Shown: positions 53,024 through 64,000 of the stretch, one piece after another
Layout: every line of letters starts with the position of its first letter
Numbering within the stretch: the stretch's first letter is position 1
Source of the DNA: Rotaria socialis
Taxonomy: Eukaryota > Rotifera > Eurotatoria > Philodinida > Philodinidae
DNA: 64,000 nt
Assembly: GCA_905331475.1 (NCBI GenBank)
Contig: CAJNYU010002985.1
Span: forward strand, 248,001 to 312,000
Direction: 5' to 3'
The notes under the pieces: model-generated
Database searches by the model: none
The model's input: the letters and a program-made list of their open reading frames with translations, nothing else
What the model was told of the DNA's origin: nothing
Made by a program: the position numbers and the translations under genes

Positions 53024-56000
53024 ATGGCTGAAGGTAAAGATCGAGCATTTTAATTTGCTTCATATTATATTCAATTTATTCATTGATTTAGAACGTCAAG
53101 GTCTATCGACATTAGGCGAAGATGAAGAACGATCTGGCATAGATGTGACTACCGGAACGATCATTCGTGCTGATCAACAAGATGAGTTAGAACCATTAGA
53201 CGAACTTGAAGATCTTGCACCAAGCGTAAAAACCGATGCAAACAAATTTCGTATGCTATGCGATAATGTTCAAAATAGCTATTCGGAAATTGATAATTCG
53301 ATGTTTGAGTTGCTTGAGTTAAAAGATAATTTGCTTCTTCAATTTCTACCACCCAATGTATCAACACGAATAACACTAGTTATATCACGATTGTACCGTT
53401 CATATTCATTATCTCAAATTCCCATCAATGAACTTGTTCGGCTCGTTCAATTATACAGTCAACCATTTGATATGAAAAGCATCGCACTGAAGAAACTCTA
53501 CGAAAATAATGAAATGAAAAAACGAATGCTTAATATTGCTCTACAAAGATTAACAACAATGGAACATCAAGTTAAACGTCATACACATTTGAAATGTGTT
53601 ACTAATTGGGAGAAAATGTTAGTCGATGCCATAGAGTTCACGTTTGTTATGAAAAATATATTGTCTTTCGTATGTTTAAAGGTATATTCGTCTTGCATTA
53701 CCACGATCAAATGTACGCAAATGGAAATTTCGATTAAAAACATTTCGAGAAGTAACAACAAATATTGACTTATAAGCACAAATAAAATATTTTGTTCTTT
53801 CCTTTGTAGACAGCTCATCTTGGTTATGAACATGTGATCGCATGGATTCACGCAAACGCACCTCGGTCGGCATCAGACTCCGAAAATGCATCGAAAGATG
53901 AACCTGTTGATGATGAAGATGAAATCGGAGATGCCGATCGAATTGAACCATCAGGTGATATTGTCAGTGTACCAGAAATCGATGAACAACAACAACGAAT
54001 AGAACAAGTCATTTTCCAATTTTCCAAATTCCGATTTCGTATAAATTTAATTATTTAGGGCTCAGATTTCGGTGATGACATTGAGAGTGATAATGAAGGA
54101 AGCTTTCTAAGTAGCGCCGGAAAGCAAAGAAACAAACTGGCAGCCGGATCCACTGAAGCAAAAGAAGCCAAACCAGCTCAACAACAAACAACAGTAACGA
54201 AAGTCGATGTTGATATACAAGCACGGCCTACTGTCGACGATCAGCAGACATCAACTGGAGACATGCTTTCAACAAAGTAGACAATAATAGTAATTGAACC
54301 AAATATTTTGTACGTAGAAAGAGTATCGTTTCAGATCACTGATTATACGTATATATCGACCTGTTGGACTTTTGAAAGCTAAATTTCAATGTATTATTCA
54401 TGCTCAACAACAAAAATTCACAACAACTGTATTCGCGTTTGATGTATGCATTCTCTTGCTTTGTTTTTTGCTTGTAGAATTTGTTGTTTTATTTTTCCGT
54501 AGAAACCAAATAGTTCAAAAGAAGATAGTTCGAAAACGAAAGGACGCCTATCAACAAGTCGAATATCAAAACCACCCGATCCAAGTAAAATAATTTTCTC
54601 TTCGCAGCGATATCAAACACACTTTTATTTTTTTAGAAGCTAAAAAGCGTGGCGTAGATTCAGTAACACCCGATGAAGTTGACGTCAATACTATTGATAA
54701 ACAGCAATCCGATGAAATCCTTGTTCCTATGCCAAGTGTTCTTAAACGTCGGTCCTTATTTGAAACTGAAGTTGATCCTGATTCTATACAAATCGAACTT
54801 TTCGGGGATGAAAAACTTTGTGGATCAGTCATTCTTTCGCCTGAGGATTTACGAATGCTTGTACGTAATAGAATGAAAAAACAATTTACTTTTGTTTCTT
54901 TTCTAAATAAAATTTCACTACATTTTAGGATCTGCCCAGTTTAAATAGTCCAACATCTGCACCTTTGATAGTTATTGACGACAGTGTATCTAGCATATTA
55001 CAGGCCTTGTCGCCCAAGGAACAATTTGATTTCGATCAACAATCAAGTGAAGTCTATAAATTATGGATTTCTCGTACACCACAAACATTTGCAGTTTATA
55101 ATGAAAAACGTGAATCTGTTGCTAAAATACCTTTGCAAATGTTTTGGTATAACAAAGTTGAAATCACTCATGCAACTAAATGCACAAGTAAATAAAAAAA
55201 AAGCAAATACTTCATGTTTCTTTTTTTTCTATAATCTAGTGACTGCACCGTTGGAAATTCATGTACCACCACCACTACCACCGCCGCCGCCGCCGCTACC
55301 ACAACAACAATCAACCACTGTGTATGTACCTCAAATTCCTACTCCAATTGAAACACAAGACAAAGCTCTATCACCATTTACAAGTACACCGAGAGTTGGC
55401 ATTGATGAAAGTACAGAACCAGCTCCTAGCCGTCTAACAAATGTTGGCGATAGTACAGAAGCAATCCAAGCAACTTATGAAGATAAAATAAGTAGACTTC
55501 ATGAAAGTTATCAGTATGTTATCGATGCATTGTCATTTTGAAATCATTATGAAATATTCGCTTATCTAGAGCAGAAATCCGTCGGCTAACTAAACTTCTT
55601 AATGAAGGTCCATCTCATCGGTCAAGTCAGATGGCTGAATTATCTGAATTAGAAGAAAACATGCGTGAAAGTATTGACGAACCGTCTGATTTGGAAACTC
55701 GGTAGAATATTCGAAAACGAATAAGAAAAGGAAATTATTATTTGCTTTTATTATTTTAGACGACATGGCAGACAACAAACCAAACGTGAAGTTGTCTTCG
55801 ACAATCAACCACCGCCAGTTTACGGAAAGGGTCTTCCGAAAAAAGTAAGTTCTTCGAAAAGACACAATCGAAATGTATTCAATCTTCTGTTTAGTTTCTT
55901 GATCGTTATCATATGTTTCTGGAACGTAGTATGGCACATCGCAATCAATTAGTGTCCAAAGTTGAACAAGACGCCGCACGTACTGTAGAACGTCAAATGG

Positions 56001-56881
56001 AAATTCAACATCGATTACATAGACCAGAACAAAACGAAGAACGCTATGATGGTAATGTCAGTACAGAATATTAATTTGGCCTACGTCAGGCGTAATGGGA
56101 ATTAGTCATAATTGCATTCTTCACTCGTTTGAAGAAGTTCCTGAGGGAATTGCACATGTAAAAATTAATTAGCTTTTCTCTCAGAGAAATTTGAAAAATT
56201 CACAACAGATTCTAAAGAATAATTCGAAATAGTTTTGATCTAACCAATGTTTTAGAAGAATATTGTCTTGCTTGTATATTTTCGTAATCGATTAAGTCAC
56301 AAGCGCTAGTTGGTTGGGTTTTACTCGTTGAAACAAAATGTCTTTTTACACTAGCTAGAATGTCTTAACATCCAAGAATTAGCTCTGCGAAAGTTCACTG
56401 TCGTGTTTTTATTCTTTTTCGAAATTTCATTGTTGTGACCATGTTTTAATTAAATAGATTTATGTCTACCAGCGGTTTTCATGCCTTTTCGTTCTGGAAA
56501 TGTTTTCAATCCAAGAGCCTATCGATTCTTTCATCATGTTGGTATGTATAAAAATATGACTTTTTATTTAACTTACGAAACGAAAAACCCAAATAACCAT
56601 TAATATATAGGTTCAACTGATCCTCGTCTCACTCAGACACCATCCATATTTAAACTTCCGCCGCTTCCATCAGGCTCCGTAAATAGTCTTTAGTATCTAG
56701 TTATACATCAATTCTGTTTCTTTCTTTTTTTGTCCTCTAGGTATCTGTATTAAATCTTTTCGAATTAAGTCGATGTTACGAAGCAGCTAGTGGAAAAGAG
56801 CGTACTATTGATAAAACAACAAGTCAATCATCTCAACCGGGTCAACCGCCAGCACCTCCGACAACGCAAACATCAAATTAA
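53024..56881 (+). CDS. Unrecognised multi-exon protein with coiled coil and Pro-rich segments (16 exons)
   Basis: Exons: 53024-53033, 53092-53617, 53682-53751, 53810-54007, 54059-54276, 54335-54428, 54503-54584, 54637-54860, 54929-55187, 55240-55513, 55570-55701, 55760-55844, 55895-56051, 56458-56541, 56611-56678, 56741-56881; about 873 residues. The end of exon 2 could instead be 53641, adding 8 residues with a 40-bp intron. There is an acidic N-terminus, a helical block (FRMLCDNVQNSYSEID onward), an acidic linker, then SVLKRRSLFETEVDPDSIQI and ELFGDEKLCGSVILSPEDLR. A Pro run (PPPLPPPPPPLP), a coiled coil (ATYEDKISRLHESYQAEIRR), a conserved-looking FLDRYHMFLERSMAHRNQL and a Pro-rich end follow. 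There is no membrane span or catalytic motif. The consistent phases and coding bias make it a real gene; its function is unknown to me. Confidence 0.8.
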
Positions 56882-56933
56882 AACAATAGAATTATTATTC
56901 ATTTCTTTTTTTTTGTGTATTTTTAATCAAATT

Positions 56934-57637
56934 TTAAATTTCACCAAAACGATATTTGTTCATACTACGCCTAATACTTTCTGATGCTTTTGATTGTGAT
57001 AACGGTGTATAACGAAAATTTGTTGTTACATCTTGAGGTCCTATTGGAAAATCATTTCGATCATATTTATCATTCTTATCAGCAAGATTAAATGATACAG
57101 TGTGTTTTTTCTTGCGAGGTCGGATCTAAAAAAGTATGATCCATTAGATATTGAGTCTCTGTTCTAGTGACGTTAACTTACAGGAGGCAATGAATTACTT
57201 TCCGAATCATCTTCTTTGACTGTTGCTATCATATATGCTGTAACTGTACCTTCCGATGAATTGTTCGGATGTATTCTATGATCATTTACAGTATTGTTCG
57301 CAACTGGTGATTGTCTATTGTATTCGGCTATGTTTTCATGTCGTAGAGTTATGTAATAAACTTCTGGTTTCGGCTGATGTCCTAAAGATTCGTAGGGTAT
57401 CGACGAAGCATGAGAAATTGAATTTTCAATGTTATTTTCTTCTGCTTTTACATGATATAATTCTGGTTGTGTTAAAAATGAATTAGGTTCTTCGCCAATC
57501 GATGATTCAGGCAAATCACATTGGTCATGCGAAGTTGCTCTTCGATCCTCATTCAATCTTAAATAGTACATGGTTGTGTTTTGATGGTAATTATTTTTTA
57601 AATTTTCCGATCCTGCAATGGTAGATACTTGCGCCAT
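56934..57637 (-). CDS. Unrecognised two-exon protein, 215 residues
   Basis: Exon 1 is 57637-57182 (MAQVSTIAGSENL...) and exon 2 is 57125-56934, joined at phase 0 by GTAAGT...TTTTTTAG. The N-terminal part is polar and repeats tyrosine motifs of the kind MYYLRLNED, LYHVKAEEN and VYYITLRHEN at intervals of about 45 residues. The C-terminal part is basic then compact: RPRKKKHTVSFNLADKND followed by NFRYTPLSQS. HTVSF fits a loose PP1-docking pattern. No known domain is evident. The stop lies 52 bp from the stop of the convergent gene, so the 3' ends very likely overlap. Confidence 0.75.
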
Positions 57638-57802
57638 AATTTTATTGAAATTTTATTTCAGCGTTGTTTTCGTTCGAATCGCAATGTTGTTACAATTTCA
57701 TCTTTCAACTAAATGTATGTAGAATAAATTCAAGAGAAAAAATAAAAGCTTTTGGCGAAGAGAAATAGCATGATACTCGAAATTTTACTTAGCCGTTGAC
57801 AG

Positions 57803-57829
57803 AAAGAGAGAGAGAGAGAGAGAGAGAGA
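57803..57829. repeat. (AG)n microsatellite
   Basis: About 13 AG repeats in intergenic DNA. Confidence 0.9.
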
Positions 57830-58849
57830 ATGAAGTTTAAAAAATGCTAGAAAGAAAAAGTCATATGATGACGGGAAACAGAAAAAAATATACTCATGTT
57901 ACTAATTATTTAATATTGTAGTAGCTCATTTTTATGTTATTTAAAAGAAGAAAAAAAAGCAGCCATGAATTAGATAGAATTTCAGTACTAATAGTGTCGA
58001 ATTACAATGATCGAAAATTTAATAGCAAAAAAAAACAAGACTTGAAAATTATGATTAAAAAGTCCTAACAGGTGATTAAATTCTTTCTGTTTTTCTTACT
58101 TAGAAAAATAACTCGATGGTAAACTTTTCTTACGATGTCAATCATGTTGAAGGGGCTGTCCGATCAATACAATATATGTTACAACTGTTCATAGGAAAGA
58201 AGGAAAAGAAATTTGTAATTAATATTACAAATACTTTCATTGTTAATGAATTCAATCGAATGATTGAGTAGTTGTTAATATTTTTTTGACGTTCTAAAGA
58301 TCTACTTGTAATTTCAATACAAACTCATTGGAACACTCGAATTTCGATAGCATTATAAACAGAAAAATCATTTTACATCAGCGTCATTCTATTCTCCTGA
58401 ATCCGTAAAGAATAGAAGCATCTCTGCCACCATCTAGCAATCGAATAAAAAGAAAAAGAAAGAAAGAAAGCAATAAAACCAGCTTTTGCTTCATACATAT
58501 AATGGAGTTAACGAGAACTCGCAAACGAACAAGAAACAAATTGACTTGGAAACCATTTCCTCAAATAAAAAATAATTATAATCATAATAGTAAAAGTCTC
58601 TTTCCATCTATCATGATACATTAGTACTTCAACAAAATTTTCGAAACAATTCATCATCATATATCATGCATGATTAAAATTCTATAAAAAACTTTTCTCG
58701 AATGACTATGATTGTTAGGAAGCTAAGAAAATTTGTCTTCGGAACCAAAACAAAACGACTAACTAAGTAGAGCTCTGTGAGGTGCCTTGCACTCTGTGAG
58801 TGTCATGTTTATACGGGAGAACATACGACAGAAGAGCCGATAAAATTAC

Positions 58850-58874
58850 ATATATATATATATATATATATATA
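58850..58874. repeat. (TA)n microsatellite
   Basis: About 12 uninterrupted TA repeats in intergenic DNA. Confidence 0.9.
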
Positions 58875-61825
58875 CACAAAAAAAGCCAAAATTTAAGAGG
58901 GAGGAAGTACATACTCCTACGAACGCTCTAATCAACAATGATGGTATCAACCTTCTTGATCTCTAATTCATTGAAAGCAATCTCTATTTTTAGTTTTTCT
59001 TTTCTTTTCTACTTCAGTGTATTTCTATTTTTTATTAACCAAACGTTGATATAATCAACAATCGACTCTAACTAAAGGCCCATCCTCGATTGTTGGAACA
59101 TAGATTTGCGTGTCAAATTAATATTCTATAATGCGGCAAACTGAAACAAAAAAGCGAAAATCTCATTCAACAGACAAGCTAAAGAACGGCAATCTGCCCC
59201 TACCTTACCATTTAGCTATTGTTATTTGCCAGGAAAAATAAATGAAAAAATATTAAAATGCCTTATGTTACTGTAGCATTTGTTCTCTCACTTTTTTTTA
59301 ATCTTTTGATTTAAATAACAAATAGAAAAACATTAGAAAATTTCAAGAAGTTACTTTTCATGGCAGCTTTTGTTTGACTAATGCAAAATAATACATATAT
59401 ATATACTTGAAGCATGACTTTTACGGTCTATCAAGGTATGAAGTAGTATTTCTTTTTCTTTTTCTAATAAAATATTGTGCTAAGAAAACTATAGTTTTGT
59501 TAATTAAAAGCAAAAAGGAATACACATTTGTAGTCACTCCATTAGTAAATCATGCGAAGTTTTATGGTTTATTAGTTTTAAATGCATAGAAAAACAACAA
59601 AAGTCGTTTGAACTAATTATCTGACATTTTAATTAAAATCCTATTTTCTAATGAACAACTGTGTAGTAAATCGAACGTTATTAAGTTACACAATAGATGT
59701 TAAAATTTTTTCTTTGTGTTAAAACGCATAAAAATTCTTATAGACAGAAAACAAAAATTAATAATGTCAAAACTAAAGAAAAATCAGCGATAATCATTTC
59801 TAATCGAAAAATAGAATAACTGATGTGTCAATATTTTATTATGGAAATTCTAACATATTAATAGATTCTGACATTTCTATTATTCTCACACTAATTTTGT
59901 TTTTTCGAATGAACTTTTCTTATAATCCATTCAATTTGTAATTGTATCAATAAATAAACGTGATTCTGTGACAATATTCCCTCTTGTCTTTAGTTTTATA
60001 TTTATAATGATATTTCTCATGTTCTTTGTTAGATGAAGCAAACAAATTCCTAGTTGTCATTGTCAATGCGAGAGTGAAAGCTCCTGAACGCTTTTTATTC
60101 TTCCATGCGCCATCGACTATTTTTATAATTATCGAAACAAAACAAAAAGAAATAAAATAAAACACCAGCGTTGCACTTGATTCAAAAGAGATATTTTCTT
60201 GTTTTATTTTTTGTCTTATCCCTTTCCTTTTTTTTTCTTTTATTCGCGCGAATGGCTTGTATTTGGTCTGTTACTTTGGCATACGGCATCTAAATCTGCA
60301 TATTATTGGCGTTGCCTACGTATGGCAACTTCTTATTCACTTTAGCGCTTGCTTTCTAGAGAAAAAGAGAAAGCATTCAACGTTGCCATGTTCAATCTTC
60401 ATTCCCTAGTTTTTGGTGACGCCAATCTAGAGAAAGAAAGAACAGAAGAAGAACGAGAACGACAAATAAAGAAAGACAGACAGAATGCGAGAAATAGTTT
60501 TCTCTCTTTGTTCGCTCATTCAGCAACAGCGCAAATCGTATAAGGCAAGACTTCGGAGCTTCTTTTCTTTCGCGTGTATTTTGTCGTTGAAAAGAAGTTG
60601 AACGAGAACCAATATATAGATATATATATATATATGTGATGTCGATAGTATCCTATCGGTAGTGACGATGATGATGATGATAATCGTAGAAATCGATCAA
60701 AAGCAGATGAATGTGGGCTAGACATAAATGCGCTGAAAAACATCATTTTCCTTTCGCTCTCGATCACGACTAACGACGTTCATATAATCGATTCTAGAGA
60801 TTTTCTTCTCGATATGTTCTCTTATTTTTTTAGTATGCAGCAGCAGCAGTAGAGTAGTAGAAGCAGTAAGACAAAAAAAGGAAAAAAGTTTCCGCTTTAG
60901 AGTCGCATTTTATGTCTGTGTGTATTCATGCAGCCAAACGTCACCATCACAATCAGATATGATAGAGACTATACAACATCAACATTCATTGCCATACACA
61001 CAAGAATAACATAGAATCGTAAGTACATAATCTTTAATAAATTGATTGTGTGCGTGTGTTTTTTGTCTTTCTAAACTAGCCAATTTATCAAAAAAACTAT
61101 AGAGCTAGAGCGAAAGAATTTTTTTTTGTTTTTATCATTGTAAATGCGTGTTCATCATGCTAATGATGGCATGAGAGATCGTGCATAATATATGGGTTGC
61201 TGGGAAAAGTAAGACTCACTTAAGATGAATATCCGGTTGGTTTACTTCGTCTGAAGGGTCTAAAGAAAGAAAACTTCCAACCAAACAAAACCGAACACTC
61301 GTCATTTCATACAGAAAAGTAATAATAATAAATAAAGAGTTTTTCTTTCTTGTCTTTTATTCCTAATTCATTCTATCTTTTATGCGAAGAATAGTTAACT
61401 ATTATTTGCATTGAGTCACAAATTTGTTTTTCTTTTGTAAATAAGCATGAACCGATATTAAATCGACTTTAGTTCCTCATTCATCACGATGTTGTTGATC
61501 GGCATCGATAGTCTGCGCATAGAAAAACAAATATAAATATATAGTTTTTTTTTTTCTCGAAAGAATTGAATATAAATATTCAATAAGACATGACTAGATC
61601 GTTAAGTTAGTTCCCAAAACAAGTAGTGCTAGTTGTTTCCTTCTTATAGTTTTACATTAATAGTTGGAACAAAAAAAAAAACTTAAGTGTAAACATTAAT
61701 TCCCAAGAGAACGCTCAGATATTGAAAACGACAATGCGAAAAAGGGAAAAAAGATAAATATATATATTTATATATATACATTTGTTTTTCTTTTTCAGAT
61801 AAATATAATAATGATATTTAGCTAA

Positions 61826-63938
61826 ATGGCTCATTTCATGCGTTTTGTTTCATTTGACGATAAATTCAATACGAAGTATAGAAAAAATTCGAATCGTTTT
61901 CTATTATTGAAATCATTTTATTTTTTAGTTTATTTACATTTATTCTTCCAAGTACGTATCTGCTGGGTACAGAAGAAAAATTGATTACACGAGAATTCAT
62001 CTGTCGACATATACCATTTGCGTTAACTTTCGTTAAAAATGGCGATCAATTAAATGCATTTCTATTGCATCGCAGCCGTGATACAGAAAGAATTGAAATG
62101 ACACTTGATTTAAGTGTTACATTGTTATGCCGAGAACATTTTACGCGTAATGAATCATTTATTGAGAAAAATTGTAAATTTACAAATAAAATAACTTTAC
62201 ATGGACGAAAATCATTTACATCCGTCAATCGTCTATGTTCAGTTGATTATATGGACGAACGTGGAAATATACAATGCGAAGTTGAAATAAAAAATCTTTC
62301 GGTATCATACATAACAGAAGTAAAATTAACACCACAATTGATAAATCCTCAATATGCACATGTTATTCAACCGAATAATAATCGACAGCCGATTGATGCT
62401 AAAATCGAGACTCCATCGTTTTTCTATTCAAACTATGAATGGTGCGTTGTTATACAACCAAAATTAGACAGTGTAGGACAACTTGGACATTTTCGTATGT
62501 TTATAGAACGTTTGACATCGTGTGATCATTCAGTGAGATTAACATATCGTGTTAAGATAACGGCCGGGACGTATACATGGGATCCGTATCAAGAACGTAA
62601 AATGGCTAATCCAAATGATAGTAATACATATGAAGTAAATTATACTGATGTACACGGTTTATGTCGACCGTATCGTATTGATCGTGTGCGAGAATTACTT
62701 CAAACCGAAGGAAAATTTACCATTACTGTTGAACTCAAAGATGCTGTTAGTAAGTATTCGGAAGATTTGTTTTCTTTTTTTGTTGCAAACATGCAGATGT
62801 ATAAATATTTGCAAAATAAATATTATCTGAATTAAGTTCTCGTTTTATAAATGGATTTTGACAATACATAAAAGTTAATTGAACATACTATGATTCATAT
62901 ATAGAGAGCTGTTAGCAAACTGTATGCGAGCTAAAAAAACAGCATGAAGCACGAAATAAGCATTGTTATTAATGTTAATAGACAGATATGTTTTAGATAA
63001 TCGGTTTAAAGTAACATTCCACCAGATTCACAAGGCAAATATTAACCAAGCGTGCTTTATTTGGTGCCGAAACTTGTAGTTTTTCTTTTCTGTAAATGTT
63101 TTTATACAGATTTCTAAAAGTCGACAATAAATCTCCATCGGTTCGAAAGATCGACTACCGTAAAAAGAAAAATGTGTGCATGACAGCCTTGGAGAAATGA
63201 TGACTGGAGAAAGTCATTGTAGTTTCGTGTTCTATAAAAATTTGATTACTTCTTGCGTGATTTATTTTTGCACTAGCAAGAGAAATGACTGAGGATTTCA
63301 TACGTGTTTAAATGTTATTTTTTCTCAGCAAACTGATTACTTTAGTTCTCACCATTATTTTCTATTACTTTCTATGACGTATTGATGCATGTAAATGAAA
63401 CAAGAATAAATAGACCTATTCCATGTTAAATTATGAATAATAAAGTATATTACATACTGCCTCGAGAATACAACGTAAAACCTATCAAGGAAACACCTTT
63501 TGATAAGAATACATTTCAGTGACATATCTATACGCATTTTAATATTTCAAGGAGAAAATCCAGCTAATTATAAGCCGCTTTTTTCTGATTGATAAATTAC
63601 AACAATATTTTATGTTTTTTTTTGTAGCTGTCTTCCCGATAATTGTTGATCCATTTGCCCAGAATCCTATTCCCGTACCATTTCTTGATAAAGATCAGCA
63701 AGCATGGACTGTTGAAGCTTATATAGAAGAACAATGTTTTATTATACGTTTATATTATTCTGATATATTTAAAATTCCTACTGATTACGTTCGTGCGATA
63801 TGTTTTAATATAACCGTACGTAATTATCGTGATACAAAAATAACTACAAGTGTTTTTCCCAAGCCTGTAACAAAGTACTATTCGCAAAAAGATAATGATG
63901 AAGGTTTGGAAATTAGTACAACATTAGATGTTGATGAA
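61826..63938 (+). CDS. Protein with tandem MATH/TRAF-like beta domains, 5' part of gene
   Basis: Exons 61826-61875, 61929-62749 and 63628-63938 join in phase (394 codons so far). The next exon begins at about 63994 after TTTCATTTCAG and leaves the window. The start MAHFMRFVSFDDKFN is the first ATG after an in-frame break. Three similar modules can be seen: residues about 34-125, ending ERGNIQCEVEIKN; about 150-290 (YEWCVVIQPKL, GHFRMFIERL, ending GKFTITVELKD); and a third starting AWTVEAYIEEQCFIIRLYYS. The order W...hydrophobic strands...basic-aromatic...D-x-x-(I/L)-x-(V/I)-E-(V/I/L) at the end recalls MATH/TRAF domains. This assignment is inference. There is no signal peptide or RING seen so far. 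The intron at 62750-63627 is unusually long. Confidence 0.65.
62750..63627. other. Intron of the MATH-like gene
   Basis: 878 bp, AT-rich; no exon or other feature recognised inside. Confidence 0.5.
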
Positions 63939-64000
63939 GTAAGTTTTCATTAGAACCAGAAAACAATTCATTTCTGTGATTATTTCATTTCAGTTAACTG

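Larger units (their letters stand above)
57638..61825. other. Long intergenic region with microsatellites
   Basis: About 4.2 kb without a supportable gene. It holds an (AG)n run at 57803-57829, a (TA)n run at 58850-58874, T-rich tracts and short TA runs at 60618-60637 and 61757-61780. Short frames near 59407, 60349 and 60516 are low-complexity or overlap on both strands. A polypyrimidine tract plus AG at 61785-61799, 26 bp before the next start codon, could be a 5' untranslated-region acceptor. Confidence 0.5.

Noticed and set aside
60349-60767. ORFs in the intergenic region before 61.8 kb
   Set aside because: Glu/Arg- or Ser/Tyr-rich low-complexity frames overlapping on both strands.

Overview
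This is a window of animal nuclear DNA. It is AT-rich, its genes are split by many short introns (mostly about 50-70 nt, GT...AG), and its proteins carry Asn, Gln and His runs. The gene set is metazoan and includes a motile-cilium gene (CCDC40), Greatwall kinase (MASTL), WDR26 and PRRC2/BAT2. The tiny introns, small hAT-type elements and many lineage-specific genes would fit a rotifer or another small spiralian, possibly a bdelloid. That placement is inference, not something the sequence proves. Introns were placed by hand from GT/AG sites, reading-frame phase and protein similarity.

Layout. 1-3.8 kb is repeat-rich: a satellite-like array of 20-bp monomers in a 160-bp higher-order unit, two non-autonomous hAT-like elements each with a perfect 8-bp target duplication, and a fold-back element. 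3.8-5.1 kb (+) holds the TM3-TM7 part of a rhodopsin-like GPCR. 5.2-12.6 kb (-) is a complete 16-exon CCDC40 gene. One of its introns carries a TA-flanked inverted-repeat element, and also a roughly 540-bp duplication on both sides of a single N. 13.05-17.96 kb (+) is a PRRC2-like gene, divergent from CCDC40. 20.5-20.8 kb (-) is an intronless bHLH factor. 23.1-26.2 kb (+) is a two-exon low-complexity protein gene of unknown function. 29.7-30.2 kb (+) is an intronless hypothetical gene, convergent with a divergent 7TM receptor-like gene at 30.3-32.2 kb (-). 35.9-40.5 kb (-) is a 14-exon WDR26 gene. 44.8-47.5 kb (+) is a GH13 alpha-glucosidase with an unusual C-terminal tail and a possible alternative last exon at 48.1-48.5 kb. 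49.9-52.65 kb (+) is MASTL/Greatwall. 53.0-56.9 kb (+) is a 16-exon gene I do not recognise, convergent with another unrecognised gene at 56.9-57.6 kb (-). 61.8 kb to the window end (+) is the 5' part of a gene with MATH/TRAF-like beta domains that continues beyond the window.

The genes do not form one pathway. Functions that can be read are axoneme assembly (CCDC40), ubiquitin-ligase scaffolding (WDR26, the GID7/CTLH subunit), mitotic entry (MASTL), carbohydrate hydrolysis (GH13), RNA or translation-linked scaffolding (PRRC2), transcription (bHLH) and signalling receptors (two 7TM genes). The less ordinary points are a DLG instead of DFG motif in Greatwall, the extended GH13 tail with two phase-compatible last exons, several lineage-specific proteins, and precise small-transposon footprints close to gene structures.
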